Source: Hoplostethus atlanticus
Taxonomy: Eukaryota; Chordata; Actinopteri; Trachichthyiformes; Trachichthyidae
Assembly: GCA_034670405.1 (NCBI GenBank)
Contig: JAXDDX010000054.1
Coordinates: 1,798,001 to 1,862,000 of the forward strand
Length of the DNA: 64,000 nucleotides
Direction of reading: 5' to 3'
Both the position numbers and the translations under genes were made by a program. The stretch's first letter is position 1. Each line of letters starts with the position of its first letter. The notes beneath the pieces are model-generated. The model ran no database searches and was not told the DNA's origin. It saw nothing but the letters and a program-made list of their open reading frames with translations. This document shows, one piece after another, positions 1 through 12,693 of this stretch.

Positions 1-2110
1 TGGGGTAAACAAACACAGCACTCTAACTACTGTTTTGGAGCAATCACTACTGTCTATTATGTTCATTTGCATCACTTCACTGTTGCTAAATTGTAATTAA
101 GGGGCGGTAATCGGGATGAGTGTGCAAGATTTCTTGTCATCCCAGGAGTGGCCTCACCTCCCGAGTATCAATAGCTATCGGCAATAGCACGGAGGCAGAT
201 GCTCTTTAATCATCAGTTTCCTGCTCCTTGATAGGAAGTAACCGGCCTCCGTGATGCTTAGAGAGGAAGGACGCTGGGGATGGACGCAGTGTGTTACTGT
301 GGATGTAAGACTTTAAGTTTCCTCCATCAAATCAGTACAGTGTGTTCAGAAATATATGGTGTTGAGCATGTGGTGTTGAAAAAAAAATGATTTAAGATTT
401 TATAGGAAATAACTGTCAAGCCAGATCTGATTATGGTGCTGCTACAGAGAATATTTTGAAAGTAATGGCAACAAAAGTTAACTTGCACTTGGTAAAGTCT
501 GAATTTCAGAAAGTCCATTTTTGCAATGCTAATAAGATATTGTGTTTTATTAACTTAAAAATCTAAGCATCATCTACTCCAACAGGAAGTTGCCCATCAC
601 TGATCTGTAAAACAGCATGCTTCAGTCCATTAGTGTTCACTGCCATGAAAGCATTTACTTTTTATTCATATTGATTGTAGAGCCTTGACGGGGAGCCGGA
701 GTAATCTCTCATAATCCTTAGATGTGGTCTTGTTTCATCCACAGCGGCGGAATCAGAAGAAAAGGGGAAGACTGGGCATGTGGGATTTTTAACTGCCAAT
801 ATGGCACTTAGTTTTTAGTGCCTAGGAATTCCTAATTGAACCCATGACAAAAGGTTGGACTTAGTAAACTATCTTTCACTTTCACAAGGTTTTCAGGCTC
901 AGTGTTCAGAAGAAACCCCCTGGCTTGCTGCCACATCAACTCGCCCTGCCACTTCATTCTGACCTTTGTGACACAAACGTGTATCATGGTCCATTGCTTC
1001 AGTTTACCATGTTCTGGATGGTGCATACCATGTTGATTACAGTGGCTCAACACTCAGTGAAGCCATCTGTATCGATCACAGCCCGACGTGAGACAGATAA
1101 TAGATTCAGCACCTCTTTAAAAACGTCACTTAGCCGCATTGTGCATTGAAATGCATACAAACAAACCTCCTGCTTGTCTTTAGTCTTTCAGGTGAGTAAG
1201 CAAGATGTCTTTGAAACAAATGTGCAACTGGGTAATGCGCATCGTGTTGAGCCACCATTTAAAGTCTTGTCAATACCTGAAGCGAAATATCGACCCTCCC
1301 CCCCCCCCGAGTCATTTTGAAGGCCAATAGCTTTACTGTGTATTGACAGATTACGTAGATTAATTTTGTGGTGTGTGTGGATAGGCTGTCTGTGCCATGA
1401 TGTACGGCCATGACAACAATTTCATCCATTTATGTGTCTTGAGTTGTTGTTATGCTTCTGTTCTGCAAGAGGCAAATTGCCAATGAGTTGTAATTTTGCG
1501 GAAATGACTTCGGAGGAAGATAATCTGTGTACAACACAACAGCTCCCCCTGACCGAAAACACCCTTGTTATTTAAAATACCTGATTTGATAGACAAAAGC
1601 TTTTTAAAGTTATTGATAATACTCAGTTTTTTTTAAGTACTTTAAGTAATGCAGGTGCTGATGCGTCTTTGAAGAGGGAAAACGGGATTAGGGAGTGAAG
1701 TAAATTGCACATCAATTTGTGATGGGTATCGAGGCTGTATTTTGCTGTGACACCAGTGCTACACAGACTGACTTTAGCACCGATGACAAGGTGTTGCTAT
1801 GGAGACCTTAGCGAGGAGCCTGCGGCAGCCTATCGATGGACAGTTTATGCAAACACAAAATGAAAGTGTATCCATAGTACTGTTCTCTGGAAAACATCAA
1901 AGCCAGCCAGGTGAAACACTGTATCAACAAAGTACAGTAGGTTAATGAAAACAAACGAGACAAAGATGTGACAAATCCTTGGTCTTTTTCATGCAATAAA
2001 ACTAAAAGATGAGAGTATACAACAAGATGTGCAGAGGGTGGACAAAATAACAGAAACGCCACAAACAAACACGACGGCCTCAATGAATTATCATTCAATT
2101 GAATCAACAC
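1..2110. other. Non-coding DNA, no gene recognised
   Basis: No open frame here resembles a known protein. The part at about 60-290 is complex, repeat-free sequence with homeodomain-type TAAT cores and could be a conserved non-coding element, which is inference only. A run of 11 C lies at 1298-1308. The long minus-strand frame at 1808-2200 overlaps the start of the Tc1 remnant in the opposite orientation and is treated as chance. Confidence 0.6.
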
Positions 2111-2558
2111 TTTTGGGACACAGCATGCCTTGAACCCACAATGTTTGTTAAACATGGTGGTAGATCTGTAATGGTCTGGGAGCCATGTTGTGGGCGTCAT
2201 TGGGTTTGACGGTTGCTCTGCATGGTCATATAATGGCCAAGGAATAAGAGGTCATTCTACAGGACAAAACACCCTCACGATGTTCCCATATTCCAAGATG
2301 ATAACGCCCCCATACACTCTGCTGAACAAATTCAAGAGTGGTTTCATGAACTCCATCACCAGATATAAACATCGTGGATGCTTTATGAGAAGTTCGCAGC
2401 TTAGATTTCTGCTTCCTTCATCCCTCAAAAAAACTGGAGGCTTTCCTTCTTGAAGAATATCCAACATCCCACTACACACAGTTCAGGACTGGTATAACAG
2501 CATCCCAAGGGGGAATGGAGCTGTTCTGAAGGCAAAAAGTGGCCCTACTCCTCACTAG
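2111..2558 (+). pseudogene. Tc1/mariner transposase remnant (C-terminal part)
   Basis: This is a decayed copy of a Tc1-like DNA transposase, the DDE-type enzyme that cuts and pastes its own element at TA sites. Read on the plus strand, three blocks match the family in the correct order. First comes VKHGGRSVMVWE near 2145-2190. Then FQDDNAPIHSAEQIQEWF near 2292-2345, which holds the second catalytic Asp region. Last is the C-terminal tail SIPRGNGAVLKAKSGPTPH followed by TAG at 2556-2558. The blocks lie in different frames with stops between them, and the DLNPIEN/DLNIIE-type third catalytic block is missing or unrecognisable, so it cannot be active. The N-terminal DNA-binding half is not visible upstream. 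A LINE fragment begins within about 15 bp of the stop codon. Confidence 0.85.
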
Positions 2559-2570
2559 GTACTTGATGTT

Positions 2571-2819
2571 GCTCCCCAGTACCTATCGGACCACCTCCAT
2601 ACCTACACCCCTTCCCGAAATCTCCGTTCCTCGGACACGGGACTGCTCACCACCCTCCACACCAGGTTGCGGACTCTCAGGGACAGAGCCTTCAGCGTGA
2701 CTGCCCCCACCCTCTGGGACTCACTCCCTGTGGAGATCCGCAATGCTGGGTCCACTGAAGTGTTTAAACAGCGGCTGAAGACCTTCCTCTCCAACCGGGC
2801 CTTTGGACCCAGCTGCTGA
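2571..2819 (+). pseudogene. L2/CR1-type LINE ORF2 C-terminal fragment
   Basis: An uninterrupted frame reads APQYLSDHL, then NLRSSD, then RAFSVTAPTLWDSLPVEIR, then FKQRLKTFLSNRAF, and ends at TGA 2817-2819. This is the characteristic carboxy-terminal tail of fish L2/CR1-group LINE reverse transcriptases, just past the catalytic domain. Only about 83 codons remain. The piece starts directly after the Tc1 transposase stop, so one element has inserted into or recombined with the other. The 3' untranslated part probably continues to about 2990, but its end is not sharp. The clade assignment within the Jockey superfamily is from recognition of the motif only. Confidence 0.8.
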
Positions 2820-5800
2820 ATTGTGGCCCTGTCCTTTTTTGCCCTTTTGTCCTTTGTCCTTTGTTTTGTCCACCACCTATAGCTGTCCATGTTCAAGTTG
2901 CCTACCTCTCTAGAGCGAGTCAACACTTTTTTTGTGCATCTCCTACCTCTATGATTCTGACTCTTTTTCAACTCGTCCGTCATGACAGTACCATGACAGC
3001 TACGGCAATATCGTGAAAATTGAAAAAAAAAAAAACACGTTCAGTTGAAAATGAGCATGGTATTGACATTCTGGTGTCGTATGGATATATTGCATCTGGT
3101 ATTGTGAGAAAGACGATTGAAACCGTCAGTAATATACAATGTCAACATCATTTGTCATCATTCAACATTACACGTATCTGCAAGTGCAAATTGAAATCTT
3201 TGACATGAAGGAAAAAAATTGTGAAAGGGGATTTCCTCAGTAATCTACACTTTAAAACCTCTATGTCTCTATGAATGAACATGCCCCATGTTACCATAGA
3301 TCTATCCATTTCACCCTTATGTCCCACTGCATTGCCTTGCTCACTCTCCCGGGGCTGGAAGGTGGCCAGTATTTAAACTGGTTTTTAAACATTACCCTTG
3401 CTGTTTTCTTCTGCCAAATGCGAGTGGTCAACAAATTGAAATCCCTAACTGCATTTCATGGGTGTGTTCCCGAATCTCTTTCCTCTCTCTCTCTCTCTGC
3501 TCCCACGTCAAAGGCGACATTTTGTATGTGTGTGTGTGTGTGTGTGTGTGAAAGAGAGATACGAGCATGCACACCAGTGTATATCTGCCCACTGCTCAAA
3601 ATATCATATCTTCGGGGAGACAAGATATTGCACTCCAGGAATGCTTTAGTCCATGGACCTTTTTTTATCAACTTACCTTGTCTCTTATGGTTTCACAATA
3701 TCAAGAGCGTGGATGTGCACCTGTCCCGAAACATCCTCAGGCCACCGCTCACCATGTTAAACTAAAATAGCCAATGGTCACAAAGCTGCTATCAAAAGGC
3801 GACAGTTGTTCATTAATTGTACTCCGTCATCATGATGTCAGCTTCTTCAACTAGCTTGCATTAGAATTTGCAAACAATCAGAATATTTGTAGCAATTTTG
3901 TGACACGTTGCAATCATCACCCACATTAAAGGATGGTTTTCTTTATTGGTAATATGACCTAAAACATTGTGTAATTATAGAAACTATGCAAATAAGCAAA
4001 GCAAATGACCATTATTATTATGCATCGCTAAAATTCAGATGAAAAAGATGAAGCCATCAATATGGTAATTTTAACATTTACTCCCCCTGTTCTCCATTTC
4101 TTGGTTCATACTTTCCACTCTGAGACATGAAAGCACTGCAGCTGCTTAAAAACACACAGGCACGAGCCACACATGCACATGTACTGTGCCCAACACACAA
4201 ACACACACTACAGCAACAATGGAAATATTTGAGTCAGGTAGTTGCCTTCGTCTCCCCGCTGCTCCTCACCTCCTCATTCTGATATTAAGATTCCAAAATA
4301 TTAATCACCAAATTATCTCTGGCAAGAAGTTTCATTTACTGAGCTCCGGGCTCCGCTCTCTCTGGGGGATCCCCAGCGCTCCGCCAAAGTAAGAGTCTTT
4401 GCAATAATTAAAGAATGACAAAAAAAAAGCAAAACACGCCAAGCCAGCTAACACATCTCCAGCATCCCTCCTAATCATATTGTTATCTAGAGTCAATTGA
4501 GGAGATTAAGGTGTTTTTTTGCACTTAGGTTGAGCAAAATCCATGTTTCAACTTATGATAATCAATGTGAAGATCAATATGAATGATGAGATGGGTCATT
4601 TGAATGATGTTCATCCACAGGGTCCAAATGTCAGATGCATCACTCATCACGGTAAATGTCTTTACTATATGATGCAATATCCATATTACTTCATATGTGC
4701 TTTTACAGCACTAAAGAAACACAAACTATCCATGCACCCACTTTCAATTCACTCATCAGGGGATGTAGAGTCATTTAGTTATAATCCAAGTTGAAGTCAG
4801 CACTGCAAGGGAGCCAAATCTGTAATTTTCAATTAGTATTAATGTAGCAAAAGTAGCAACGGTGAGATGGAGTGCTGCCGGGGAAATAGTTGCAGTCCAC
4901 TCTGCACCAACTACACGTGGCCGAGTTTCCCCCTATTCAGCCCAACTGAAAATAAAGCTGAGTCGCAGCCAGGGAAGGTCAGCATGGATTATGGAGCTCT
5001 GTGCTCCCTGTGGAAAAGAGTTGTTTGTTGTCTGTCCCAATGTCAGATCGAGAATCAGGAGGGAAAGTGCCTCTCTCAGCAGGTCCAGGCTTCCCGTCAA
5101 TGATAATCCGATGGAATGGCTGATCCGGGCCGGATGGACAAGGCCGATGTGAAACAGACAAGGAGGAGATGCTAGGATGCGGCTTGTATAGTGTTCAGCA
5201 GGCTGATAAAGCAAGTAGAAGATATCAATTGGTTACACGAGATGAAAAGCCCATGCTGGATTGCTATCCATACTGAAACTGCCTGTGTAGTGTAAGGGCT
5301 AGACGTGGCTGATCGGACGTGTGATGTTAAGACTTGTATTGTAAAATGAAGAACATTTGCCGGACTGAAGGTACGTGTAGTCCTTGTAGGATTTCTGTGT
5401 ACTTAAGGGAACCGTTTTCAGTCAGTTCAGGAGGTAATACTTATTTACGGTGGGACAGGAGCACATCACAGCCCCAGCTTGAAGTCTTATACCAACCTTA
5501 ACATCATTTACGCATGTTTATCCCTTCATTTTGATTCTCGGCCAAGCGGAGTTGGACCAGAGTTGGATTCTGTTCCCCTGAATTGAGAGAAAATCTGTTC
5601 ACTTGCACCAAGAAGAGCTTGGCAGAGATGGAAGTCACACCCCTTTTGCAGACAGGACAATGTGTACCACATCCAGATGGTGAAATCTCATGAAGGTATG
5701 AGGTGAGGGCCAATTAGCTGCAGCAGAAACTTGCCATAAATAGTGCCCAGGAAATGCCCTATAACTTGTGGAATGGGCAGCTCAACCCTCTTTGCATCAC

Positions 5801-6160
5801 AAGGTCTGCAGTTAGCCGCCATCATAAAGTCTGACAGCTCATGGCAACAGTTTGCCCTGGGCTGGGTTGGCAAAGCAGGGCGAGCAGCTGGTCACATAAC
5901 TGGAAAGCCTGGGTACATGTACACTTTAAACCAGGTTTGCAAAGAGCTCTAGTCCCACGGTGGGGAAACTAGGGTTATATTCATAAACTTTCATTTCCTC
6001 GGCGAAGTCAGGGTGCGGAAGGTAACCGGTCACGTCCATGAAATGAGGTGCAAAAAAAATTCATTGTGTTGACGTTGAGAGTGTAGGCTCATATAATGTG
6101 CTGAATCTGAAAAGTACAAGTGAGTCATTGAATACATTATATCCCTAACACCCATCCCTC
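2820..6160. other. Non-coding DNA with scattered simple repeats
   Basis: No gene recognised. The first 170 bp probably belong to the LINE 3' end. An A-rich run lies near 3024-3036 and a CT/TG microsatellite at 3483-3550. The frames at 4862-5152 are open but match nothing known and have no codon-like constraint that I can see. Confidence 0.55.
3483..3550. repeat. (CT)n and (TG)12 microsatellites
   Basis: A CT tract at 3483-3498 is followed by 12 uninterrupted TG units at 3527-3550. The overlapping 164-codon frame reads through this tract and is an artefact of it. Confidence 0.95.
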
Positions 6161-6166
6161 AACCAA

Positions 6167-6184
6167 ACACACACACACACACAC
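6167..6184. repeat. (AC)9 microsatellite
   Basis: Nine AC units, directly visible. Confidence 0.9.
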
Positions 6185-6971
6185 GCTTATCAAACTCACC
6201 TCATTTTCTAGATCATTGCTCATCCTCATCTTTATCACTTCTATCAAATCATTGGACTTCCCAGCATGACAAAGCATTAATGTCCTACATTACTGGCAAT
6301 GACGGTAAATATGACACTGCCCATTTGAGTTCACCTCTATGTAATTTAGCCTCTTAAGCAGCTGAAACCTATTTCCTTGTGGGGGAATGAGAGAGAGAGA
6401 GAGTGTTAGCACGTCCTTGACTAATGCTAATGCGATTGATTGATGAATTCAGTAGAAATCAATAAATAAGCTTGTTCAAAATGAATCAGAAGGGTGGACT
6501 TTGTGTTTTGTGCTGTATCATAATAGGCAGCAAAGTCATTTGTAATTTGGATGCTTGTATGCAGGGTGGGAAAGTAGGTTTATGTTCACCAGCCACGTTA
6601 ACAGCATAATACCACCATGGAAGAAGAAAAGAAAAAAAAAACAGCTCCAGAAATGGTTCGTTAACGTGCACAGTGAGCGGTAAATCAGAGAAAGCGCTTG
6701 GCGGAGGGCTAGTGCTAATTTTTCACTCGGCGCATGTGGCTCTCATTCCCTATGTTGCATCAACAGCTTCTGCGATGTGATTCGTACCATTGTGTTCCAC
6801 CAGATGTCCAATGAGACACAGGCTGCGCGGTTGTGCTGTAAATTCTGTTGTCATACATTTGTGAATTGACTCACCATTTTAATTGTTCTGTCTGTATTGT
6901 ATTTGTTATAGATTGTTACTGGAGTTTTTTTTTACGGCACTTTATGTGAATTGGTGAGTCAAAATAAGAAA

Positions 6972-6989
6972 TACTACTACTACTACTAC
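6972..6989. repeat. (TAC)6 microsatellite
   Basis: Six TAC units, directly visible. Confidence 0.85.
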
Positions 6990-9900
6990 CTCCATTACTA
7001 ATCCCTGGACAGGAAAATGCTTCATAAAATGCTTAAATGCAGCTCAAATAAATTAAATATTCCCAACAGTCTGTTTCTAAATTAGCATTGTTTTTCAAAA
7101 TTAAAGCAGCGGTATAATTGCAATTAGCAGTGACATGAAACGTTAAAACAATAATAATAAAATTACAATAATACATAAGAATAATAGCTAGACAGCTGGA
7201 GGATAATTAACACATTTGTTGTATTTTATGATGATGTTGCAATTATTTTTTAATCGGAAATAATAGAACTTATTCTATCTTTCACTATAATTGTATGTAG
7301 CCTTTGTTTGGAAAATTTTGAGGGAGGCATGAAGCATCATGCAGGATGGAAAAAGTGTGCTGATCACTACAATTCAACATGAAAACAGATATAGTGAGCT
7401 CATGCTGTGTTGTGACATCCTCTGTTTCTTACTGTACACAGGAACTGTCCCCAGAAAGCCTCAGAAATGATCTGCTGATAACAGTTTTCAGTGTGCTATC
7501 ATATTGGCTAGGCTGTGGGTGTCTGGCTCTCATTATACCATTCGAAGATGGCAGTGTCATCCAAGGTCACCCGAGTCGACCAACGGTGTCACAACAAACA
7601 GCATAACTCCACAAGGAGTATCACTCTCTCAACTTCCTTTGAGATATTAATCTTCACCTGTGATGAGGATTGAAATTACAATGACCCTTGGTGACTGACC
7701 TTTTTGGTCTGTTGTAATAATGTGTTTGCATTTCCTCAGGTGACAACTTTAATTGTAGACCAAGAAAAAGCAGCGAAGGGACAAAAGCTGAATCATTTCC
7801 GGAAAAGCTTAAAAATGAATTATGATGTACTGTAATTGCAGATCTTTGGGGCAGGCCAATTTTATTTTCAGGTTCAACTGAGAGCTGGCAACCCTGGCCC
7901 TCCGTGTTGTGGAAATAACTGACACCGCTAACAGTTAGATTACCATTGCTGCCAGTCAGCACCCGCCCCCCCTGTGACTTGACTTGGGGCCTCGCTTGCG
8001 TCATCCATAATAGGAATCAATTGTCCTGAGTCACTAAACAATTATTGCCACCTCTTTAAAAATGCTCATGTCTTCCAGGAAAAAAAAAAAAAGGCTGCCT
8101 TAGCTGGCTGATTAATTTGCCGTTTGTCTTGGATATCCTATTGATTGCATTACTTAACACGCGCAGATCCCTTATGGGGGTCCTCGTCGGTCCGTGCCCA
8201 ATGAAAGACTGCAACAGGCCCTGCTGTCCATTGCCATTCCTCACAGACACGCATCACTGACAGGGCGATAAGAGGGAGACATGTCTGCCCTTTCTTCTAC
8301 ATCTTTGTGACCTTTTTGAAGTTTTGAAATAGTGCTCTGGGCGTCCAGCGGCCGAGGACGGGGCCCATGGTGTTCTTGAAATTGAAAGAAACGGCATGGT
8401 CTCTGAGAAATTTATACAGCACTTAAAAGAAAAAGGCCTTCGGTGTGTTTTGAGTTGGATGATGATGAAATTGCTTAGAAAACGATCAAACCGCAATGCG
8501 TATAACACGGTGTAGTAAAGTAATAACACTAACTACTAACTCTGTCATTTTTACCTGGTTAGCGTCTAGCGTTTCCTATGAGAACACATTTGATTTGACC
8601 CTGTGTGCAACGGCTACTCAACAGCACCGGGCCAAACTTTTGCTAGCTAACCCAAATGCTGATGTGCGCTCTATTGACTCCCATTTCAGTGATGGAGCCG
8701 ATGCTTCCCCCGGTGGCTCACTTAAATACACTTGCCCTTTCAGCCCCACTTACCTAATAGCTGACGGCACATTGATCAAACCCCATGCTGTCTGTCACCT
8801 CTGCCAACCCTAAGTACTGATGAGCTTGGACTGACAGGGTCTCTCGCGTGGCACTGTCACAAGGTGCGGCGATCCATGACCTTTACAAGTTTGGGCCACA
8901 ATTTACCGAAGATTGGCCGACACCAACATGTAAATTAAACGGAGAAAAGGGCAGCGGAATCAATTTCTCTTTAGATATTATCTTCTGGGAGGAGAAGCGG
9001 TGGTACAGAACAGAAAACAATTACGCAGATTTAAAAGCAAAGCGAGAAGGGAGAGATAAACAACACTTAGATAGGGAGACGTGACCTTTTTAGTTTGAAA
9101 AATAAAGTGCAGGGGCCCTTTAAGAACAGTGCTCTTACCCGTGATCATTAACCACAATTGCTCAGAGCCTCTCAGCAGTGGGATCTGCACACTGATATAT
9201 GGCTTCATATATGGATACAGATGGGATTTATAGTTCTTCATTGCCATCTATTTTGCAAAATGAGTCTTTGGCTATCACCCACTTAAGTAAGTTGGATGTG
9301 GAACTGTCAGCATGTGTTACAATGCACTGAAATGGACATGTCAAGCTTAAAGGATCAATAGTTATTACTTACTACCATATTACTTAAGTGAAAACAGCCT
9401 GCAAATTGTGAATAGCATCAACAGCTAATCCTCTCTGATAAAATATATGGCGGGGGGTCGCTACCTCACATTCAGAGGCTTTTATTTTCACCATCACGAG
9501 TCTTATCTCAACTTAAGCAGATCGCAGGTCAACACAAACAACCTTCAGAAAAGTCCAAAGGAGCTAATACATTACTGGAGCACGGGGTCAGGTTGAAGCA
9601 GTTTAGTGGGAGATGAGTTCCCACGATGAGATGGTTTCCTCCTCTTCAGACAGGGGGGTCAAGGTTGGGCAGTAATCCAATAAAGCTGATTCACCGCATT
9701 GCTATAATGTGGGGGTCATACTGCCCGCGAATGCTGAGGGAAGAGGGAAAACTAATAATTGTCCTTGAGAAACACCATCGGTGGAGTAATGGAGCCAGTC
9801 ATGAGTTGTATTGACCACATTATTGTAGATCGGCAATTAAAGTTTGAATCTTTTGTGACATTGAAGGCTTCAGCTTTGGCTTTGAGATTCTGAGTTTCCA

Positions 9901-10850
9901 AACAGGCAACCGACAACAAAAACAGGGTGCCCTTCCAGAATGCTGTGGGACCTGAAGCTGCCAAAACCTCTTCTATGGAAATTGCATTACTTGTCAATGG
10001 TAATGTCTCGGGAGGCCGGGTCACCTAATTGGTTTAAAAAGTAATATACCATCGGATAGGGCATATCAATGCACGATGCCCAGACCTAACCAGAGGACCA
10101 AAGAGCCAAGGCTTTGTGAGAGGAAGACACTGTGAATATGGATGTACTTTCTGCCTCTGAAAGCCCGTCTTATGGCAAAGGTCAAGGTCTTTTTATGTAT
10201 TTCAGCAGACCAAGATTTACTGTGGAGCTGACGTGATACAGGAGCAGATTATCGCCATGAAACTGAAAGCTCTGAGATCAATTTCAAGAATGAATTCTTT
10301 AATTTATTACGATCAGCCTTTTTTAAATTGACTAAAGATGCTGTGCTCCACAGCAACAAGACTATATTTTGTTGTAGATCTCACAGGTTGTAGATGCACA
10401 ATGTGTGCACCATGTGCTCTTCTCAGGTGCTGTTTAGAGCTGTTCACTTCACAGGTTGACTTCTATAGCAACAGTTGACACTTAATAAGGTGATAGTTGT
10501 ATTAATAGGCTGCTGCGAAAAAGCCAAATGACTAGTTAATTAATCACTTCACACTTTATTGTTGCTTTATTATTTATTGTGAGATATTTGCGAAGTATTT
10601 CTGTAAACACTTCTATGTTATGTGACAAAATATGTTGACAACGACTATGGAATGAATCACAACAGTGAAGAATATCAGCACCAGGAAAAACACACCGTGT
10701 TTTTCACAATACATTTCAACTTTGAAAAGGTCTGGACATGACAGCATGAGTGAAAATGTGGCGCACACGTCTAGCAGAGTTGTCCCTTTTGTCAAGACTC
10801 AAACATGCCTTCGCTTCTCCGTGGTCACTGCTGCCCTTTACAATGCCTGT

Positions 10851-10868
10851 AAAAAAAAAAAAAAAAAA
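10851..10868. repeat. A18 homopolymer
   Basis: Eighteen consecutive A. It could be the tail of a retrocopy, but no gene-like sequence precedes it, so it is listed only as a homopolymer. Confidence 0.85.
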
Positions 10869-12214
10869 GGCACATTCGCAGACTCCGATGGCCACATGAA
10901 TAGATGTCAAGAGATGTTATCGCAAACATTTCAACCTTTCTGAAGTATCAAAAGCCTGCCGAAACATGTTTGAACATGCAGCTGAATTACTTTGGCTTGC
11001 CAGGGCCCCACTGATGTCTTTGATGGGATGTGATATCCATGTAATCAGTCCTGAATGGATACCTCATGCGCTGAACACTCTCTGCATTATAATTTCTATA
11101 GATATATAATCTGGATGATGGAGACAGCAGGACAATAGGGGAGATGAATGTGCAGCATATGAAATTTTAGATGTTTTGTCCCTTTCAAAAATCTGCTTTG
11201 TGATAAAGCCCTGTCTTATCAGCTGTGGTTGCTGTGATAGCAAGATCCTATGTTAAAAAATCAGTCTATCCGTAAAAAAAATAACCTGGTGGGACATTTA
11301 AGGCAGCGGCCTTTGTAGCACTATTATCAACGAGGCACAATTGAAAGAGGCATGATTGAAGAGGTATATTATTTGTACGTGGAGCAATCCATTTTAAACC
11401 AGGGATGTGATCAGGAAGACAAAGGACCAAGAAAAACAATCACCTCCCATTAGAAATGAATGGGAATTGTGTTTTAAATCCACTTAGACATGCACTTGAT
11501 CCAGGCCCGAGACAGCGAGATGTCTTATTCTGACAACCATTGCAACAGACAATGTACACTAGTAAATTCACTGAAACAAAGCCCCACTTCAACACTGGTC
11601 AGTGCATGTCATTCTGGAGTTGAAACAAAACCCAAAACGTACACTGATGATCATCTCAAAGCAGCAGGAGGAGGAGTAGTAGAACAGACTTTCAAGGCAG
11701 CAGTGGCAGCAGCTGCGGCACCTATAAGGCTCTTCAATCGAGTCTCTCTAGTCACGTAAGGTGCGTGGGCGAGTGAAGGCTCTGGTTTCCGCGTCTTTGC
11801 TGGCCTGTCGGTTTCATCAGCGGGTGCATCGCTCTGTTACTCGACATCCTCCTCCAGAGAAGACTCCTGCTGTTTTCATCTTGAAATATCATGCCGTCCT
11901 GTGATCAATCACTCCCTGTCCAGAGAAAGCAATGCTGATACATACTGGTAGTGTTTGACTGTAATGAGTGTGTTGGTTGTGCCTCAACCTACTTGAGTTG
12001 TTAATCATCTGCATGTTGGTGTCTTGTCATCGGTAATATATCGGAAAAGTTTATAGGACCAATATATCAGAAGTATCATCCATTCTAGTTTCCTTCGACA
12101 CATCGATGCCACATTGTGCAGGATCTGTGACTTTTGTATAAAGGTAGACAAATGCTTCGTTTCTGATGGGTAATTGGGAGCCACAGGGGTGCTACAAGAA
12201 AAAAAACAAATGAG

Positions 12215-12260
12215 TTAGCTTGGATCGTCGGCCTTTAAAGTGGCCGACGATCCAAGCTAA
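12215..12260. repeat. Perfect inverted repeat, 19-bp arms
   Basis: The left arm TTAGCTTGGATCGTCGGCC (12215-12233) is followed by an 8-nt loop (12234-12241) and its exact reverse complement (12242-12260). The loop TTTAAAGT is itself partly self-complementary. Transcribed RNA would form a stable hairpin. It may be a tiny fold-back element or a miRNA-like stem; nothing in the sequence settles which. Confidence 0.9.
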
Positions 12261-12645
12261 TGGTGCTGTCACTGGCTAATCACACTGTCAGCTACCATTA
12301 CCATTGCAGTGTCCATCATGTCTCTGCATTCTGCTTTAGCCTTTAGAACTTGGAGGCACTTTGATTCTTGGCATGGAATCGAGAAAAATACATTAGATTA
12401 CATCAGAATACATTTTAAGTAATCTTTGTGGGTTATTTCTGTGTTTTGATGTGCGGTTGTCTTAGCATTTCAGGGAAGGTAGCTTGTGATATTGGAATCT
12501 TGCTGTTTGTCTCCAGACACTTTGTGTGTCAATTAATATCCAAGCGTATAAATGGGGATGAGGAGGATGTAGTAACAGTCTCCTGTGGGCGGTTAAGGTG
12601 TCATCACAGTTGACAATCAACATTTTCATCAGTGAATTCTTGATC

Positions 12646-12648
12646 TGT

Positions 12649-12693
<45 letters not shown>
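12646..12693. repeat. Compound (TG)14(AG)n microsatellite
   Basis: TG units at 12646-12673 pass directly into AG units to 12693. Confidence 0.95.

Larger units (their letters stand above)
6185..12210. other. Non-coding DNA, no gene recognised
   Basis: Contains a short GA tract (6389-6403), a TAC trinucleotide repeat (6972-6989) and an 18-base A run (10851-10868). Open frames of 60-116 codons on both strands match no family. Complex AT-rich sequence at about 6300-7350 and 10000-11400 shows no element boundaries. Confidence 0.55.

Noticed and set aside
1808-2200. 130-codon minus-strand frame
   Set aside because: Overlaps the Tc1 remnant antisense; no family match and membrane-like texture comes from AT-rich composition.
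3271-3765. 164-codon plus-strand frame
   Set aside because: Runs straight through the CT/TG microsatellite (SLSLS and CVCVC runs) and matches no protein.
4862-5152. Two overlapping plus-strand frames of 78-96 codons
   Set aside because: Both frames open together and neither matches a family.
9752-10024. 90-codon minus-strand frame
   Set aside because: No family match, no splice or promoter context.
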